A DNA stretch of 64,000 nucleotides, taken from the NCBI GenBank assembly GCA_019637115.1, contig JAHBWH010000015.1:1-64000 (forward strand), written 5' to 3'. Below, in pieces: positions 1 to 8,764 of this stretch. The DNA is from Myxococcales bacterium (GTDB lineage: Bacteria; Myxococcota_A; Polyangia; Polyangiales; Houyiibacteriaceae). Numbering within the stretch: position 1 is the stretch's first letter; each line of letters begins with the position of its first letter. Under the pieces are notes generated by a model, which had not been told where the DNA came from, did not search any database, and was given only the letters and a program-made list of their open reading frames with translations. Made by a program: the position numbers and the translations under genes.

Positions 1-768
1 ACCGCCGACCGCAAGGGCCTCTTCCGCGAGGCGCACGGCGGGACGCTCTTCATCGACGAGCTCGGCGAGCTGCCGATCGAGAGCCAGGCGAAGCTCCTGC
101 GGGCGATCGAGGTGCGGAAGATCCGCGCGGTCGGCGAAGGGCAGGAGGCTGACGTCGACGTGCGGATCGTCGCGGCCACGAACCGCGACCTCTGGGGCGA
201 GGTGCTCACGGGGCGCTTCCGCGAGGATCTCTACTTCCGTCTGCAGGTCTTCCCCGTGGTCCTCGCGCCCTTGCGTGAGCGCCGCGCGGACATCGCGCCT
301 CTGGCCGAGCACCTGCTCGGGAGGCTCGGGATGAGCCACGTACGAATCGACGAGTCCGCGCGCGTCGCCTTCGAGGGTTACGACTGGCCCGGCAACGTGC
401 GCGAGCTGCTCAACGTCCTGCGGCGCTCGGCGCTCTTCGCGCACGACGTGGGTGGGGCGGAGCCCGGAAAGGTCATCGACGGCGACCTCGCCCGGCGCAT
501 GATCGCCGCGAGCGTCTTCGGGCACGTCGGCCCGACGAGCGCGCGACGCGAGCCGCCCGGGCCCGCCGCTCCGCCCGCCGCGCCCGCCGCCGCGAGGCCG
601 ACGGATCCCGCGCTCACGACGAGCCTCGCCGAGGTCGAGCGCGCCCACATCGAGCGCGTGCTCGCGGCGCACGAGGGCAACATCACGAAGACGGCGATCG
701 CGCTCGGCATCGATCGGCGTACGCTCCAGCGCAAGCTCAAGGGCTACGGCTACGAGGAGAGCGGATGA
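1..768 (+). CDS. Sigma-54-dependent transcriptional activator, 3' part (5' end outside window)
   Basis: The reading frame is open from base 1, so the gene starts upstream of the window. The visible 255 residues begin inside the AAA+ domain: a Walker B region (GGTLFIDELGEL), the sensor I stretch VAATNRDL, then FREDLYFRL and the sensor II region WPGNVREL. A Pro/Ala-rich linker leads to a Fis-type helix-turn-helix ending RRTLQRKLKGYGYEESG. This is the NtrC-family layout, which activates RNA polymerase holding sigma-54 by hydrolysing ATP. Walker A and the GAFTGA loop lie outside, so the sensory domain is unknown. The stop TGA overlaps an ATG (ATGA) that begins the next reading frame. The last ~75 bp are duplicated at 2681-2757. 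Confidence 0.93.
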   Translation, partial: TADRKGLFREAHGGTLFIDELGELPIESQAKLLRAIEVRKIRAVGEGQEADVDVRIVAATNRDLWGEVLTGRFREDLYFRLQVFPVVLAPLRERRADIAPLAEHLLGRLGMSHVRIDESARVAFEGYDWPGNVRELLNVLRRSALFAHDVGGAEPGKVIDGDLARRMIAASVFGHVGPTSARREPPGPAAPPAAPAAARPTDPALTTSLAEVERAHIERVLAAHEGNITKTAIALGIDRRTLQRKLKGYGYEESG

Positions 769-925
769 CGCACCGAGCACCCCCAACGCGAACTCCGCTC
801 CCGGTATCCGCGGCCCTCGACGCAGATCTCGCTCGAGGACGTGCTCGAAGGCGCCCCTCGTCGGCGCCACGTCGTAGCCGCTTTGGTCGGCGTGGCGAGC
901 GCGGCGTGCGGCGGCGCGCCGCCGC
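691..925 (+). repeat. Direct repeat copy 1 (activator 3' end plus lipoprotein 5' end)
   Basis: This stretch matches 2681-2936 at an offset of 1990. Identity is perfect over about 108 bp (716-823 against 2706-2813) and imperfect with small deletions to about 925. The two copies flank the HEPN/MNT pair. Copy 1 keeps the intact activator end; copy 2 keeps the intact lipoprotein gene. Confidence 0.9.
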
Positions 926-1058
926 ACGTAAGGCCGTCTGTGCGCGAGGCCCGCGTCGACGTCGCTCCGGCAACCCAGCAGCTGCTCACGTACCACCGCG
1001 AAGGCGGCGACGAGACACGCCCGGTCAGGGCTGCCAGCGCGCGTCTCGCTGAGCGCCG
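765..1058 (+). pseudogene. Decayed 5' fragment of the lipoprotein gene
   Basis: The segment starts with the same ATG and codons as the gene at 2755. A deletion near 850 shifts the frame, so the lipoprotein signal (VVAALVGVASAACGG) now lies in another frame. Homology stops around 925, and the sequence to 1058 shows no recognisable coding pattern. It looks like the left half of a gene interrupted by insertion of the HEPN/MNT cassette, which then decayed. Confidence 0.7.
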
Positions 1059-1472
1059 CTAAACCAGGGCCCGCGCGCGCGCGGCGAGGTCGCGCAGTCG
1101 CGCAACGAACGCTCCGATCTGCTCCGCACCGGGTCCGGGCTTCCGTTTCCCGGTCGGCGTTGGATACCGATAGGTCGTCGCGTACTGCGTCAACACATCC
1201 AGCGACTTCAGCTCCGCACACAGGGGATGATCGGGCGGCAACGGCGGGAAGGCGCCGTCGCCTTCCAACAGGCGGCCGATGTCGTGTTGCTTCGTGGAGT
1301 CGAGCCCCACGGTCAGGCGCACGGCGCGGACGAGCTTCTCCGCGGCCTGCTGGAGGTGGAAGGCCGCGTGCCGGTTCTGTGTCTTCGCGCCGAACTCCGC
1401 CATGCGAAGGTCGTCTTCCGCATCCTCGAGGAGGGCAACGACCCGAGCGGGGTCGACGAACTCACCGCTCAT
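1059..1472 (-). CDS. HEPN domain protein (putative toxin of an MNT-HEPN pair)
   Basis: A 137-aa helical protein. Residues ~14-55 hold the HEPN signature (AAFHLQQAAEKLVRAVR) and residues ~95-108 the C-terminal TYRYP motif. An R-x4-H arrangement (RHAAFH) is present near residue 34, but in this subfamily the position is also a structural helix, so RNase activity cannot be asserted. The ATG at 1472 lies inside the 3' end of the nucleotidyltransferase gene (11-bp overlap), giving translational coupling. In studied pairs (HepT/MntA, type VII toxin-antitoxin) the HEPN protein is the toxin and the MNT protein AMPylates it. The order here is MNT first. Confidence 0.85.
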   Translation of the reverse strand: MSGEFVDPARVVALLEDAEDDLRMAEFGAKTQNRHAAFHLQQAAEKLVRAVRLTVGLDSTKQHDIGRLLEGDGAFPPLPPDHPLCAELKSLDVLTQYATTYRYPTPTGKRKPGPGAEQIGAFVARLRDLAARARALV

Positions 1473-2448
1473 CGACTCGATATCCCTGGGTGGTCGCGGC
1501 GTGAGAGAGCGTGCCGATGCTGAACCGCTCCTGCTCGAATTCCGACCGCGTAACAGGGAAGATCTCGACCTGCGCGCGTCGCAAGAGTGGCCAGTCTTCG
1601 TCGTCGAGCGTGGTGCCGTCCGGGACGACCACGAGCACGTCCCAGTCGCTGTTCGGGGCGTGGGTTCCACGTCCTCGGCTGCCGAAGAGCCAAACCTCTT
1701 CCGCGCGCAACCGCTCCTCCAGAAAGTCGAGCACGCCCGAAGGCAGCGCGGTGGCGCGAACGAATGGTTGCGGCGCTCGAGATCGCATTGGCCGGACCGC
1801 CGTGGGCACCGACAGCCCGAGGGCCCGAAGCGCATTGGCGGCCGCCTGCATCTCACTGCACGCCATGCGACTCCACTGCCCCAGTGTGGCGGGAAGTGGC
1901 CCTGCGCCGCTCGCGATCTCGATCGCGGCGGTGGTCAGCAGGACCCCTCGAACGAAGAAGCCGAGCTCTCCGCTGAGCGCGGCTCGGAGCTCATCGTCGG
2001 TCGGCGGTGGGCCGACACTCGCGTGGCCCAGGGCGAGCTCCGTGCGAAAATCGCGCACCAGCGCCGACAAGATCGCGCGCATCCAAGCGTCGGCTTCGAC
2101 GAGGTCGCCTTCGACGCTTGGCAGTTCGAGCAGCCGGGAGTGAAGGATCGCCCACAGCGACGACCTCGACGTCATCAGGTTCGGCGCCAGCGCCTCCGCG
2201 ACGACCGGGTCTGCGAACCATGTCGACGTTGCCTGTCCCAACCGGACAAACAAGCCGAGCGCAGGAACGCTAAGCTCATCGACCAGCGCAGGAAGCTCCG
2301 CGGCGGACGCTCGCGCCAGTGGCGCGATGAATCGCGTGCGGAACTCCATCGGGAACCACTCGAAGTCGGCGCGCGCACGCGCGGGTAAGCGAGCGATCAA
2401 CCCCTCGAACGTCGTGGGAGTCAGCTCCGACGGAAGCGGGTACGCCAC
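1462..2448 (-). CDS. MNT-family nucleotidyltransferase with a ~215-aa N-terminal extension
   Basis: A 328-aa protein with a GTG start. Residues ~230-320 form a minimal nucleotidyltransferase fold: VWLFGSRGRGTHAPNSDWD supplies the GS...DxD motif, followed by LVVV and a third acidic position in QVEIFPV (Glu). Stand-alone MNT antitoxins are about 100-150 aa, so the mostly helical N-terminal ~215 residues are an additional domain that I do not recognise. They contain RSSLWAILHSRL and WMRAILSALVRDF but no catalytic motif I can name. The gene overlaps the HEPN gene by 11 bp. By analogy with MntA it may AMPylate and neutralise the HEPN partner, but the extension could give it another role. Confidence 0.82.
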   Translation of the reverse strand: MAYPLPSELTPTTFEGLIARLPARARADFEWFPMEFRTRFIAPLARASAAELPALVDELSVPALGLFVRLGQATSTWFADPVVAEALAPNLMTSRSSLWAILHSRLLELPSVEGDLVEADAWMRAILSALVRDFRTELALGHASVGPPPTDDELRAALSGELGFFVRGVLLTTAAIEIASGAGPLPATLGQWSRMACSEMQAAANALRALGLSVPTAVRPMRSRAPQPFVRATALPSGVLDFLEERLRAEEVWLFGSRGRGTHAPNSDWDVLVVVPDGTTLDDEDWPLLRRAQVEIFPVTRSEFEQERFSIGTLSHAATTQGYRVDER

Positions 2449-2555
2449 GACCGAACCTTAGCAGCCCGCCCCCCTCGCCGTCACGATCGATCGCAAAGAC
2501 CGAGAAGCCATATGCTCGACGGTGAGCTGTCGGCAGGCGGCGAGTAGACAATCCA

Positions 2556-2568
2556 CATGCTGAGCATG
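2556..2568. promoter_or_regulatory. Palindrome upstream of the MNT-HEPN pair
   Basis: CATGCTGAGCATG is a perfect palindrome about a central G, roughly 110 bp upstream of the MNT start. Toxin-antitoxin pairs often autoregulate through such sites, so it is a possible operator. The rest of 2449-2680 shows no gene. Only the palindrome is observed; its role is a guess. Confidence 0.3.
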
Positions 2569-2680
2569 AGGGGACCCCGAGCGACGCCAGCGTGGGTGCA
2601 GCTCGACTCATCGCGACCCCCCCGCCATTCTGCACCTGGCCTTTGCCGTCGGCGTGCTCCGTCGAGCTCGATGAAGGGAA

Positions 2681-2936
2681 ACGGCGGTCGCGCTCGGCGT
2701 CGTTCGGCGTACGCTCCAGCGCAAGCTCAAGGGCTACGGCTACGAGGAGAGCGGATGACGCACCGAGCACCCCCAACGCGAACTCCGCTCCCGGTATCCG
2801 CGGCCCTCGACGCCGATCTCGCTCGGGGACGTGCTCGAACGGGCCTCGGCCCGTCCTTCGTCGGCGCCGCGCAGCTCGTCGTAGCCGCCTTGGTCGGCGT
2901 GGCGATCTCGGCGTGTGGCGGCGCGCCGCCGCGCGC
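2681..2936 (+). repeat. Direct repeat copy 2
   Basis: Partner of 691-925. It begins inside the Fis-domain codons of the activator, runs through the activator stop and continues into the intact lipoprotein gene. The left ~30 bp carry several mismatches to copy 1, while the centre is identical. The copies are therefore recent, with later mutation or a patchy conversion tract. Confidence 0.9.
2755..2884 (+). other. Candidate frameshifted leader ORF (copy 2)
   Basis: From the ATG at 2755 the frame reads seven codons to CCC CCA. In the +1 frame from that point, an open frame runs to TAG at 2882-2884 and encodes PQRELRSRYP...PSTPISLGDVLE. The diverged relative at 19730-19895 has the same CCCCCA, and its differences cluster at third positions of this +1 frame. 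Observed: the conservation pattern. Inferred: a translated leader. Confidence 0.35.
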
Positions 2937-3327
2937 GACGACGCCCGAGCCGACCGCGGACGACGACCGCCCCGGACCGGAGGTGGCGGTCGCGCTCCGG
3001 CTGGTCGAGACGGATCCGGAGCCCGAGCTCGACATGCCTCGATCGCGCGCCGAGCTCGTGCTCATCCACGTCGAGGGCGCGCGCGAGGTCACGGAGGTCG
3101 GCACGCTCGACGGCATCTGCCAGCCGACGCACGAGCCAGGCACCGTGGGGGGCGCGAGCTGCTGGTGGGCGGGCGCGGGCGTCATCCTGCGGGTCCGCCG
3201 CGACGGCGACACGCTGCGCGTCATCCGGATCCAGGACGACTCCGAGAGCGGCCAGGGGCCGGAGGAGGAGCTGCTCTCGGTGGATCTCCCGCGGCGCGCG
3301 CAGCTCCGTCCGCTCCTCGGGCATTGA
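2755..3327 (+). CDS. Putative lipoprotein of unknown function
   Basis: A 190-aa frame starting at the ATG that overlaps the activator-type stop (ATGA). A hydrophobic stretch with a lipobox-like Cys (LVGVAISAC) lies at residues ~45-54, unusually far from the ATG, so the true start may be a later non-ATG codon. The mature part (ATTPEP..., then VALRLVETDPEPELD and a region with LILIHVEG-like strands) has no family I recognise. The upstream 130 bp is the dispersed leader-like element described separately. The last codons are part of a 65-bp tandem repeat, so the C-terminus (SVDLPRRAQLRPLLGH) may be recent. Context suggests it was once directly downstream of the activator. Confidence 0.6.
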   Translation: MTHRAPPTRTPLPVSAALDADLARGRARTGLGPSFVGAAQLVVAALVGVAISACGGAPPRATTPEPTADDDRPGPEVAVALRLVETDPEPELDMPRSRAELVLIHVEGAREVTEVGTLDGICQPTHEPGTVGGASCWWAGAGVILRVRRDGDTLRVIRIQDDSESGQGPEEELLSVDLPRRAQLRPLLGH

Positions 3328-3462
3328 GCGCGCCGCGGCTGTCGGTGGATCTCCCGCGGCGCGCGCGGCTCCGTCCGCTCCTCGGGCATGGAGCGCGCCG
3401 CTGCTGTCGGTGGATCTCCCGCGGCGCGCGCGGCTCCGTCCGCTCCTCGGGCATGGAGCGCC
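3277..3462 (+). repeat. 65-bp tandem repeat, about 2.8 copies
   Basis: The unit begins at 3277, 3342 and 3407 (TCGGTGGATCTCCCGCGG...). The first unit is the 3' end of the lipoprotein gene including its stop. Because 65 is not a multiple of three, later units read in different frames. The rest of 3328-3548 has no gene. Confidence 0.9.
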
Positions 3463-3548
3463 GAGTCCGCCCGCGGGCGACGGTTGGCGCTGCGACTCCG
3501 GGCGCGAACGAGCTGGAAGCATCGCGACGATCACGCGGTGGGTCGCCC

Positions 3549-4502
3549 TCACAGCGCCATCGCGAGGCCGCCGCGCAAGGTCGGCAGCCACGCCTGGACG
3601 ATCTCACCGGAGGGTCCGCGCGCCCGGAAGAGCGGCAGGTCCACCTGCGTGAACAAGGTCAGGCGCATGCGCGCGCTTCGGAAGAGCTCGAGGCCGCCGC
3701 GCAGGCCGACCACGAGCCCCGTGCGGTGCGCCGAGGCTTGCCGCGTCTCGTCGTCGCCGACCGGGCCGCGGAGCCATTGGTGCTGTAGGCCGAGCGACGC
3801 GGCGAGCACACCGGCCACCTCCGCGCGGTCGCTCGTCGCCCAGCCGACCTCGAACGCGAGGTCGACGATCGCGACCAGCGCCAGCGTCGTGGGCAACGGC
3901 GAGGTCCGGCTCGTGAGCGAGCCTCGGACCCCGAGGAACGCCTGCGCGAGCTCGCGGCGATAGGCGACGCCTAGCCCCGGGGCGCCGAGCACCCGACGAT
4001 CGACGATCCCGACGCGCTGGAAGAGCTCGACGGACCACAGCGTCGCCCCCGAGAGCCGCAAGCGCCGAAGCGCCCCGCCGACGCCGCGTTCCTCCTCGGG
4101 GGCCGCCAAGCGCACCGGGTCGTTGTGCAAGAGCACGCGGAAGAGCGCCTCGAGCGCGGCCTCGACCCCCGCCGCGCGATCGCCGCCCTCGGGGCGCACG
4201 GCGACGCGGTGCGGCACCTGCCAATTGATGCGCCCCGTGAGCGTCCACCGCTCGTCGAACGCGACGAGCTCGATGGCCGCCGCGGACGCGCAAGGCGCGT
4301 CGACCGCGACGTGGGTCGGGTGCCGATCGAGCGCGGCGCGCGCGAGCCGCGTCAGCGCGTCGAGGTCCGGCGCGCCCCCGTCCGAGAAGCCCACGGCCTC
4401 CACCGCGACGCACGTGCGGATGCGCTGCGCCGCGGCGGGCGCGGCGAAGGAGGTGAGCGCGGCGATCGACGCCACGACGGCCGCGAGGAGCGACGCGCGC
4501 AT
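3549..4502 (-). CDS. Exported protein of unknown function, probable beta-barrel C-terminal half
   Basis: 317 aa with a clear Sec signal peptide (about residues 1-25, ending AAPAAAQ). The first half includes RIRTCVAVEAVGFSD and a region with ALDRHPTHVAVD that resembles small domains preceding barrels in other proteins of this window. From about residue 150 the sequence alternates short hydrophobic strands and turns (GLGVAYRREL, LALVAIVDLAFEVGW, LVVGLRGGLELF), suggesting an outer-membrane barrel. It lies 7 bp downstream of the neighbouring gene at 4510-5256 on the same strand, so they are probably cotranscribed. No named family is recognised. Confidence 0.75.
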   Translation of the reverse strand: MRASLLAAVVASIAALTSFAAPAAAQRIRTCVAVEAVGFSDGGAPDLDALTRLARAALDRHPTHVAVDAPCASAAAIELVAFDERWTLTGRINWQVPHRVAVRPEGGDRAAGVEAALEALFRVLLHNDPVRLAAPEEERGVGGALRRLRLSGATLWSVELFQRVGIVDRRVLGAPGLGVAYRRELAQAFLGVRGSLTSRTSPLPTTLALVAIVDLAFEVGWATSDRAEVAGVLAASLGLQHQWLRGPVGDDETRQASAHRTGLVVGLRGGLELFRSARMRLTLFTQVDLPLFRARGPSGEIVQAWLPTLRGGLAMAL

Positions 4503-4509
4503 CGCGGCC

Positions 4510-5256
4510 TCACCGGAGGAGCCCGATCTGCACGAGCAGACCAGGGAGGTAGGCCTCGAGGCGGCCGTTCACGTTCTGCGAGTCGAAGAGGTACGTAGGA
4601 ACGTGCGCGACGGCCTCGAGGAAGAAGCCGAGCGCGCTCGTCCGCATCAGCTCGACGCCGAGGACGAGATCGAGGTTCATGCCGCCACCGATCAGCCCCT
4701 GGTCGCGGCCCGTCGTGCCCGGCATGATCAGGTAGCGGTGGATCTGGAAGCTCGCGCCGCCGCCGCCGTAGAGCGAGCTCATCGCGTCTGGCCGCGCGTA
4801 GCGCAGGAAGCGGAGCGCGGCCGTGAAGCCGAAGGTGTAGTCCGCGTGCCCGCGGCCTGCGTGGACGGGGGACTGACGGCTGGTGCCGACGAGCAGGCTG
4901 CCTGCGGCGTCGAGCGCCCACGCGCGGAAGTGATTGCGTGCGCCGAAGCTGAGCACCAGCGGGGCGACGACGTGGAAGCGCCGCTCGACCTCGCCGCCGC
5001 GAGGGGCGCGCGGCATCTTCCCGGCGATGAGCTCGGTGCCGATCGCGAAGAGGAAGCGGCCGTCGCCGCGCACGCGGCGCATCGCGGCCTCCGAGTCGGC
5101 GCGGAGCACGGTGCGCCGCGTCAAGGTCTCCTCGAGCGTGCGATCGCCCAAGAGAGACGTCACCAGTCGCTCGGCGAGCGCCGCCAGCTCGTCGACCTGG
5201 ACCTCGTCGACCTCTCTTCGCGCGCCGAGCCGCTGTAGCGAGCGAAGACCGTCCAA
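4510..5256 (-). CDS. Envelope beta-barrel-like protein, apparently frameshifted near its 5' end
   Basis: The readable frame gives 248 aa from a TTG at 5256. The start is probably artificial. The other frame upstream encodes VLVVQLYPLPQGWTVFARYSG, which looks like real protein and flows into VDEVQVDELAALAERLV of this frame if one base is added near 5211 (GAGAGGTC to GAGAGGGTC). The C-terminal part alternates strands (VVAPLVLSFGARNHF, YTFGFTAALRFL, ASFQIHRYLIM) as in an outer-membrane barrel. The homologous N-terminal signal region is not visible, so the gene is either truncated or carries a second frame error near 5310. It forms a pair with the downstream exported protein. Confidence 0.65.
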   Translation of the reverse strand: MDGLRSLQRLGARREVDEVQVDELAALAERLVTSLLGDRTLEETLTRRTVLRADSEAAMRRVRGDGRFLFAIGTELIAGKMPRAPRGGEVERRFHVVAPLVLSFGARNHFRAWALDAAGSLLVGTSRQSPVHAGRGHADYTFGFTAALRFLRYARPDAMSSLYGGGGASFQIHRYLIMPGTTGRDQGLIGGGMNLDLVLGVELMRTSALGFFLEAVAHVPTYLFDSQNVNGRLEAYLPGLLVQIGLLR

Positions 5257-5330
5257 CCCTGCGGCAGCGGATAAAGCTGCACCACGAGGACTTCGACGCA
5301 GCCCTCGACCTCCTCATCCCTGACCGTTCG
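5211..5330 (-). pseudogene. Out-of-frame 5' coding segment of the gene at 4510-5256
   Basis: In the frame that ends in a stop at 5160, residues EEVEGCVEVLVV then QLYPLPQGWTVFARYSG have the composition of a genuine domain. No ATG, GTG or TTG lies near their upstream end. They belong with the following gene; a 1-base loss around 5211 separates the two. A sequencing or assembly error cannot be excluded. Confidence 0.5.
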
Positions 5331-5438
5331 TTGTCGAGCGCCCGCGCCTTGGGGTGCTCGAGTCCACGCCCGCCATCCATCGCAAGCACCGCGCCAGGTC
5401 GGGACGGCGGCGCAGACGCGCGATTTTCGGCCCCTCAG

Positions 5439-5468
5439 CCGGAAATACCCCCGAACGGGGTGTTCCGG
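5439..5468. other. Inverted repeat upstream of the cytochrome gene
   Basis: CCGGAAATACCCC and GGGGTGTTCCGG face each other around CGAAC. There is no T-tract, so it is not a typical terminator. It lies in the ~300-bp space between two divergent genes and could be a protein-binding site. Confidence 0.35.
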
Positions 5469-5625
5469 AGAATCACGCAGGTGTGCCGATGCGACGACGA
5501 CGTGGCCCAGAGGCACGCGGCCTCGTCGGCTCGTCGAGCCTCGGGTGATCTCGGGCTGCGACGTGGCCCTCGCAACGGCGGCCAGATCGCTTGCTCGTCG
5601 CGCCTGGTGGTGCCATCGAGCCCGC

Positions 5626-6552
5626 ATGAACCGCGTCGCGTGCCTCTTCGCCTCTGCCCTCCTCCTCGCCTGTGGTGAGCCGCGACCGAGCGCGACCGCT
5701 CCCGCGACGACCGAGGGCGCGGAGACGCCGCGTCGCGCCGACGACGCCCGCGGCGGGCGGCTCTTCGACTCGTGGCGGGCCGAGCTCGGGATCGAGGACT
5801 TCGTCCCAGACACCAAGGGCACCCCCGGGGTCGCCGACGGCCAAGGAGGACCGCACGGCGACGGCACCCTCGCGCTTGGTACTGGCGAGCCGCTCCTGAA
5901 CGACGGCCACGACTACCGCCTCAAGAACCTCTTCGGCTGGGACCTCCGGGGCGCCGAGGGGATCTACGGGCCCTCGCACATGAACAAGGGCTTCGTCCGC
6001 GCGCGCAGCCTGCTCTCGTGGTCGGGCGACGCGGCGACGATCGCGGCGCGCCTGGCCGAAGGGGACGACGAGACGCCCGCGTTCGGCGCGGTCTTGCCCG
6101 CCGACGCGCTCGACGATCTCGCCGCCTTCGTGGTCGGCGTCCGCGACGGCGCGCTCCCCCACCCCGACGCGATCTTCTCGCTCGCGGCGCCCGACGCGGG
6201 CCTCTACGCGCTGCGCGACGGCGGCGACGCCGAGCGGGGTCACGCCGTCTACGCGGCGCGCTGCGCCTCCTGCCACGGCGCAGACGGAACCGCCTTCCTC
6301 TTCGACGACGGCGCGTTCGCGCTCGGCCCGCACGCGCGCCAGAAGGCCTACGAGGACTGGCTGAAGATCCTCAACGGGCAGCCGGGGTCGTCGATGGGGC
6401 GGATGATCGAAGGAGAGAGCGGACCCGCGCTGGCGCAGACGATCCTCGATCTGCTCGCAGCGCTCTGCGACCGCGAGCGATACCCGAGCGGCGCCGGGAC
6501 GGCAGCGGATGTCGCCGACGGCGATCCGCGGTGCGGCGTGTATCTGCGCTGA
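5626..6552 (+). CDS. c-type cytochrome lipoprotein
   Basis: 308 aa. The ATG at 5626 is chosen because it begins a lipoprotein signal (hydrophobic stretch then LLLACGEP, Cys ~15), whereas upstream in-frame codons have no such signal. A haem-c motif CASCH lies near residue 210 in RGHAVYAARCASCHGADGT, the classic cytochrome-c region, and the distal Met may be in SSMGRMIEGE. The central ~110 residues before it (NLFGWDLRGAEGIYGPSHMNKGF) resemble cytochrome domains that have lost the haem motif. It is probably a periplasmic electron carrier anchored to a membrane by lipid. Partners are not encoded nearby. Confidence 0.85.
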   Translation: MNRVACLFASALLLACGEPRPSATAPATTEGAETPRRADDARGGRLFDSWRAELGIEDFVPDTKGTPGVADGQGGPHGDGTLALGTGEPLLNDGHDYRLKNLFGWDLRGAEGIYGPSHMNKGFVRARSLLSWSGDAATIAARLAEGDDETPAFGAVLPADALDDLAAFVVGVRDGALPHPDAIFSLAAPDAGLYALRDGGDAERGHAVYAARCASCHGADGTAFLFDDGAFALGPHARQKAYEDWLKILNGQPGSSMGRMIEGESGPALAQTILDLLAALCDRERYPSGAGTAADVADGDPRCGVYLR

Positions 6553-6603
6553 AATCGTCGCGCGTTCGCTTGGGTCGGGTGGCCGAGGCCGGCGTCGAGG
6601 CTG

Positions 6604-6766
6604 GGGCCAGGTCCGGTGGCCAGGTCCGATGGCCGGGTTCGATGGCCGGGTCCGATGGCCGGGGCCGATGGCCGGGGCCGATGGCCGGGTCCGATGGCCG
6701 GGTCCAATGGCCGGGGCCGATGGCCGGGTCCGATGGCCGGGTCCGATGGCCGGGTCCGATGGCCGG
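6604..6766 (+). repeat. 12-bp tandem array (GATGGCCGGGTC type), about 13 units
   Basis: Units GATGGCCGGGTC and GATGGCCGGGGC alternate with few substitutions. Related G-rich repeats (GGGCC, GGGCAG) continue to about 6900. The whole gap 6553-7223 has no gene I can support. Around 7065-7105 the DNA becomes AT-rich (AACAAAATACAAGT, ACAATTGT), which probably marks the promoter of the glycosyltransferase. Confidence 0.92.
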
Positions 6767-7223
6767 AGCTTCCCAGGGCCTGGGGGCTGGAGCCGGGTCG
6801 GGGGCCGGGCCGGGTCCGGAGCGGCGTCCGGTTACCGGGGCTAGGGCCGGCTCGGCCGTCAGGGGGCACGGGCAAGGGCAGGGGCAGGGGCAGGGGACTT
6901 CGGGTCTTCGAGACTACCGGCTACTGCGATGACCACTCACGCCGCAAACGCCGTGTTCAGACGGCGAAACGTGGTGGCTCTTGGAGCGGCCATCTGCTCG
7001 AAGCCCACGCGGCGCCGGCGGATTTCTCCATGATCTCGAAAACTTGACCCAACGAAACGCGACCCCGGGCGACAACAAAATACAAGTCGATGACAATTGT
7101 TGAGTCGCACCCTGGTTGGATTCGAATCACCGTTCCGTGACCGCGCGAAGGCGCACCACGCTGGGTCGTGACCGCTCGAGGGAGCCTCCGACCAAGCCCT
7201 CGCATCGAGCCGGGAGAAGTACC

Positions 7224-8672
<1,449 letters not shown>

Positions 8673-8691
8673 TCGCCGCGTGCGCTCGAAC

Positions 8692-8727
8692 GACCCCGCG
8701 GGCCGAGGCCTGCGGGGTCTTCGCGTT
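8692..8727 (+). terminator. Rho-independent-like terminator after the glycosyltransferase
   Basis: GACCCCGC and GCGGGGTC form an 8-bp stem around GGGCCGAGGCCT, which itself pairs partly, followed by TTCGCGTT. It sits 20 bp after the glycosyltransferase stop and before a gene on the other strand. Confidence 0.7.
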
Positions 8728-8764
8728 CCAGAGGATCACCAGGGGAGCGCGTGGGGCGGCGCTC

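Noticed and set aside
1059-2448. HEPN/MNT pair as the cargo of an insertion sequence.
   Set aside because: There is no transposase and no terminal inverted repeats, and the flanking direct repeats are too long (about 235 bp) for a transposition footprint.
7113-7130. GGTTGGATTCGAATC resembles a tRNA T-arm.
   Set aside because: No acceptor, D or anticodon stem can be formed around it; it is a short palindrome in the promoter region of the glycosyltransferase.
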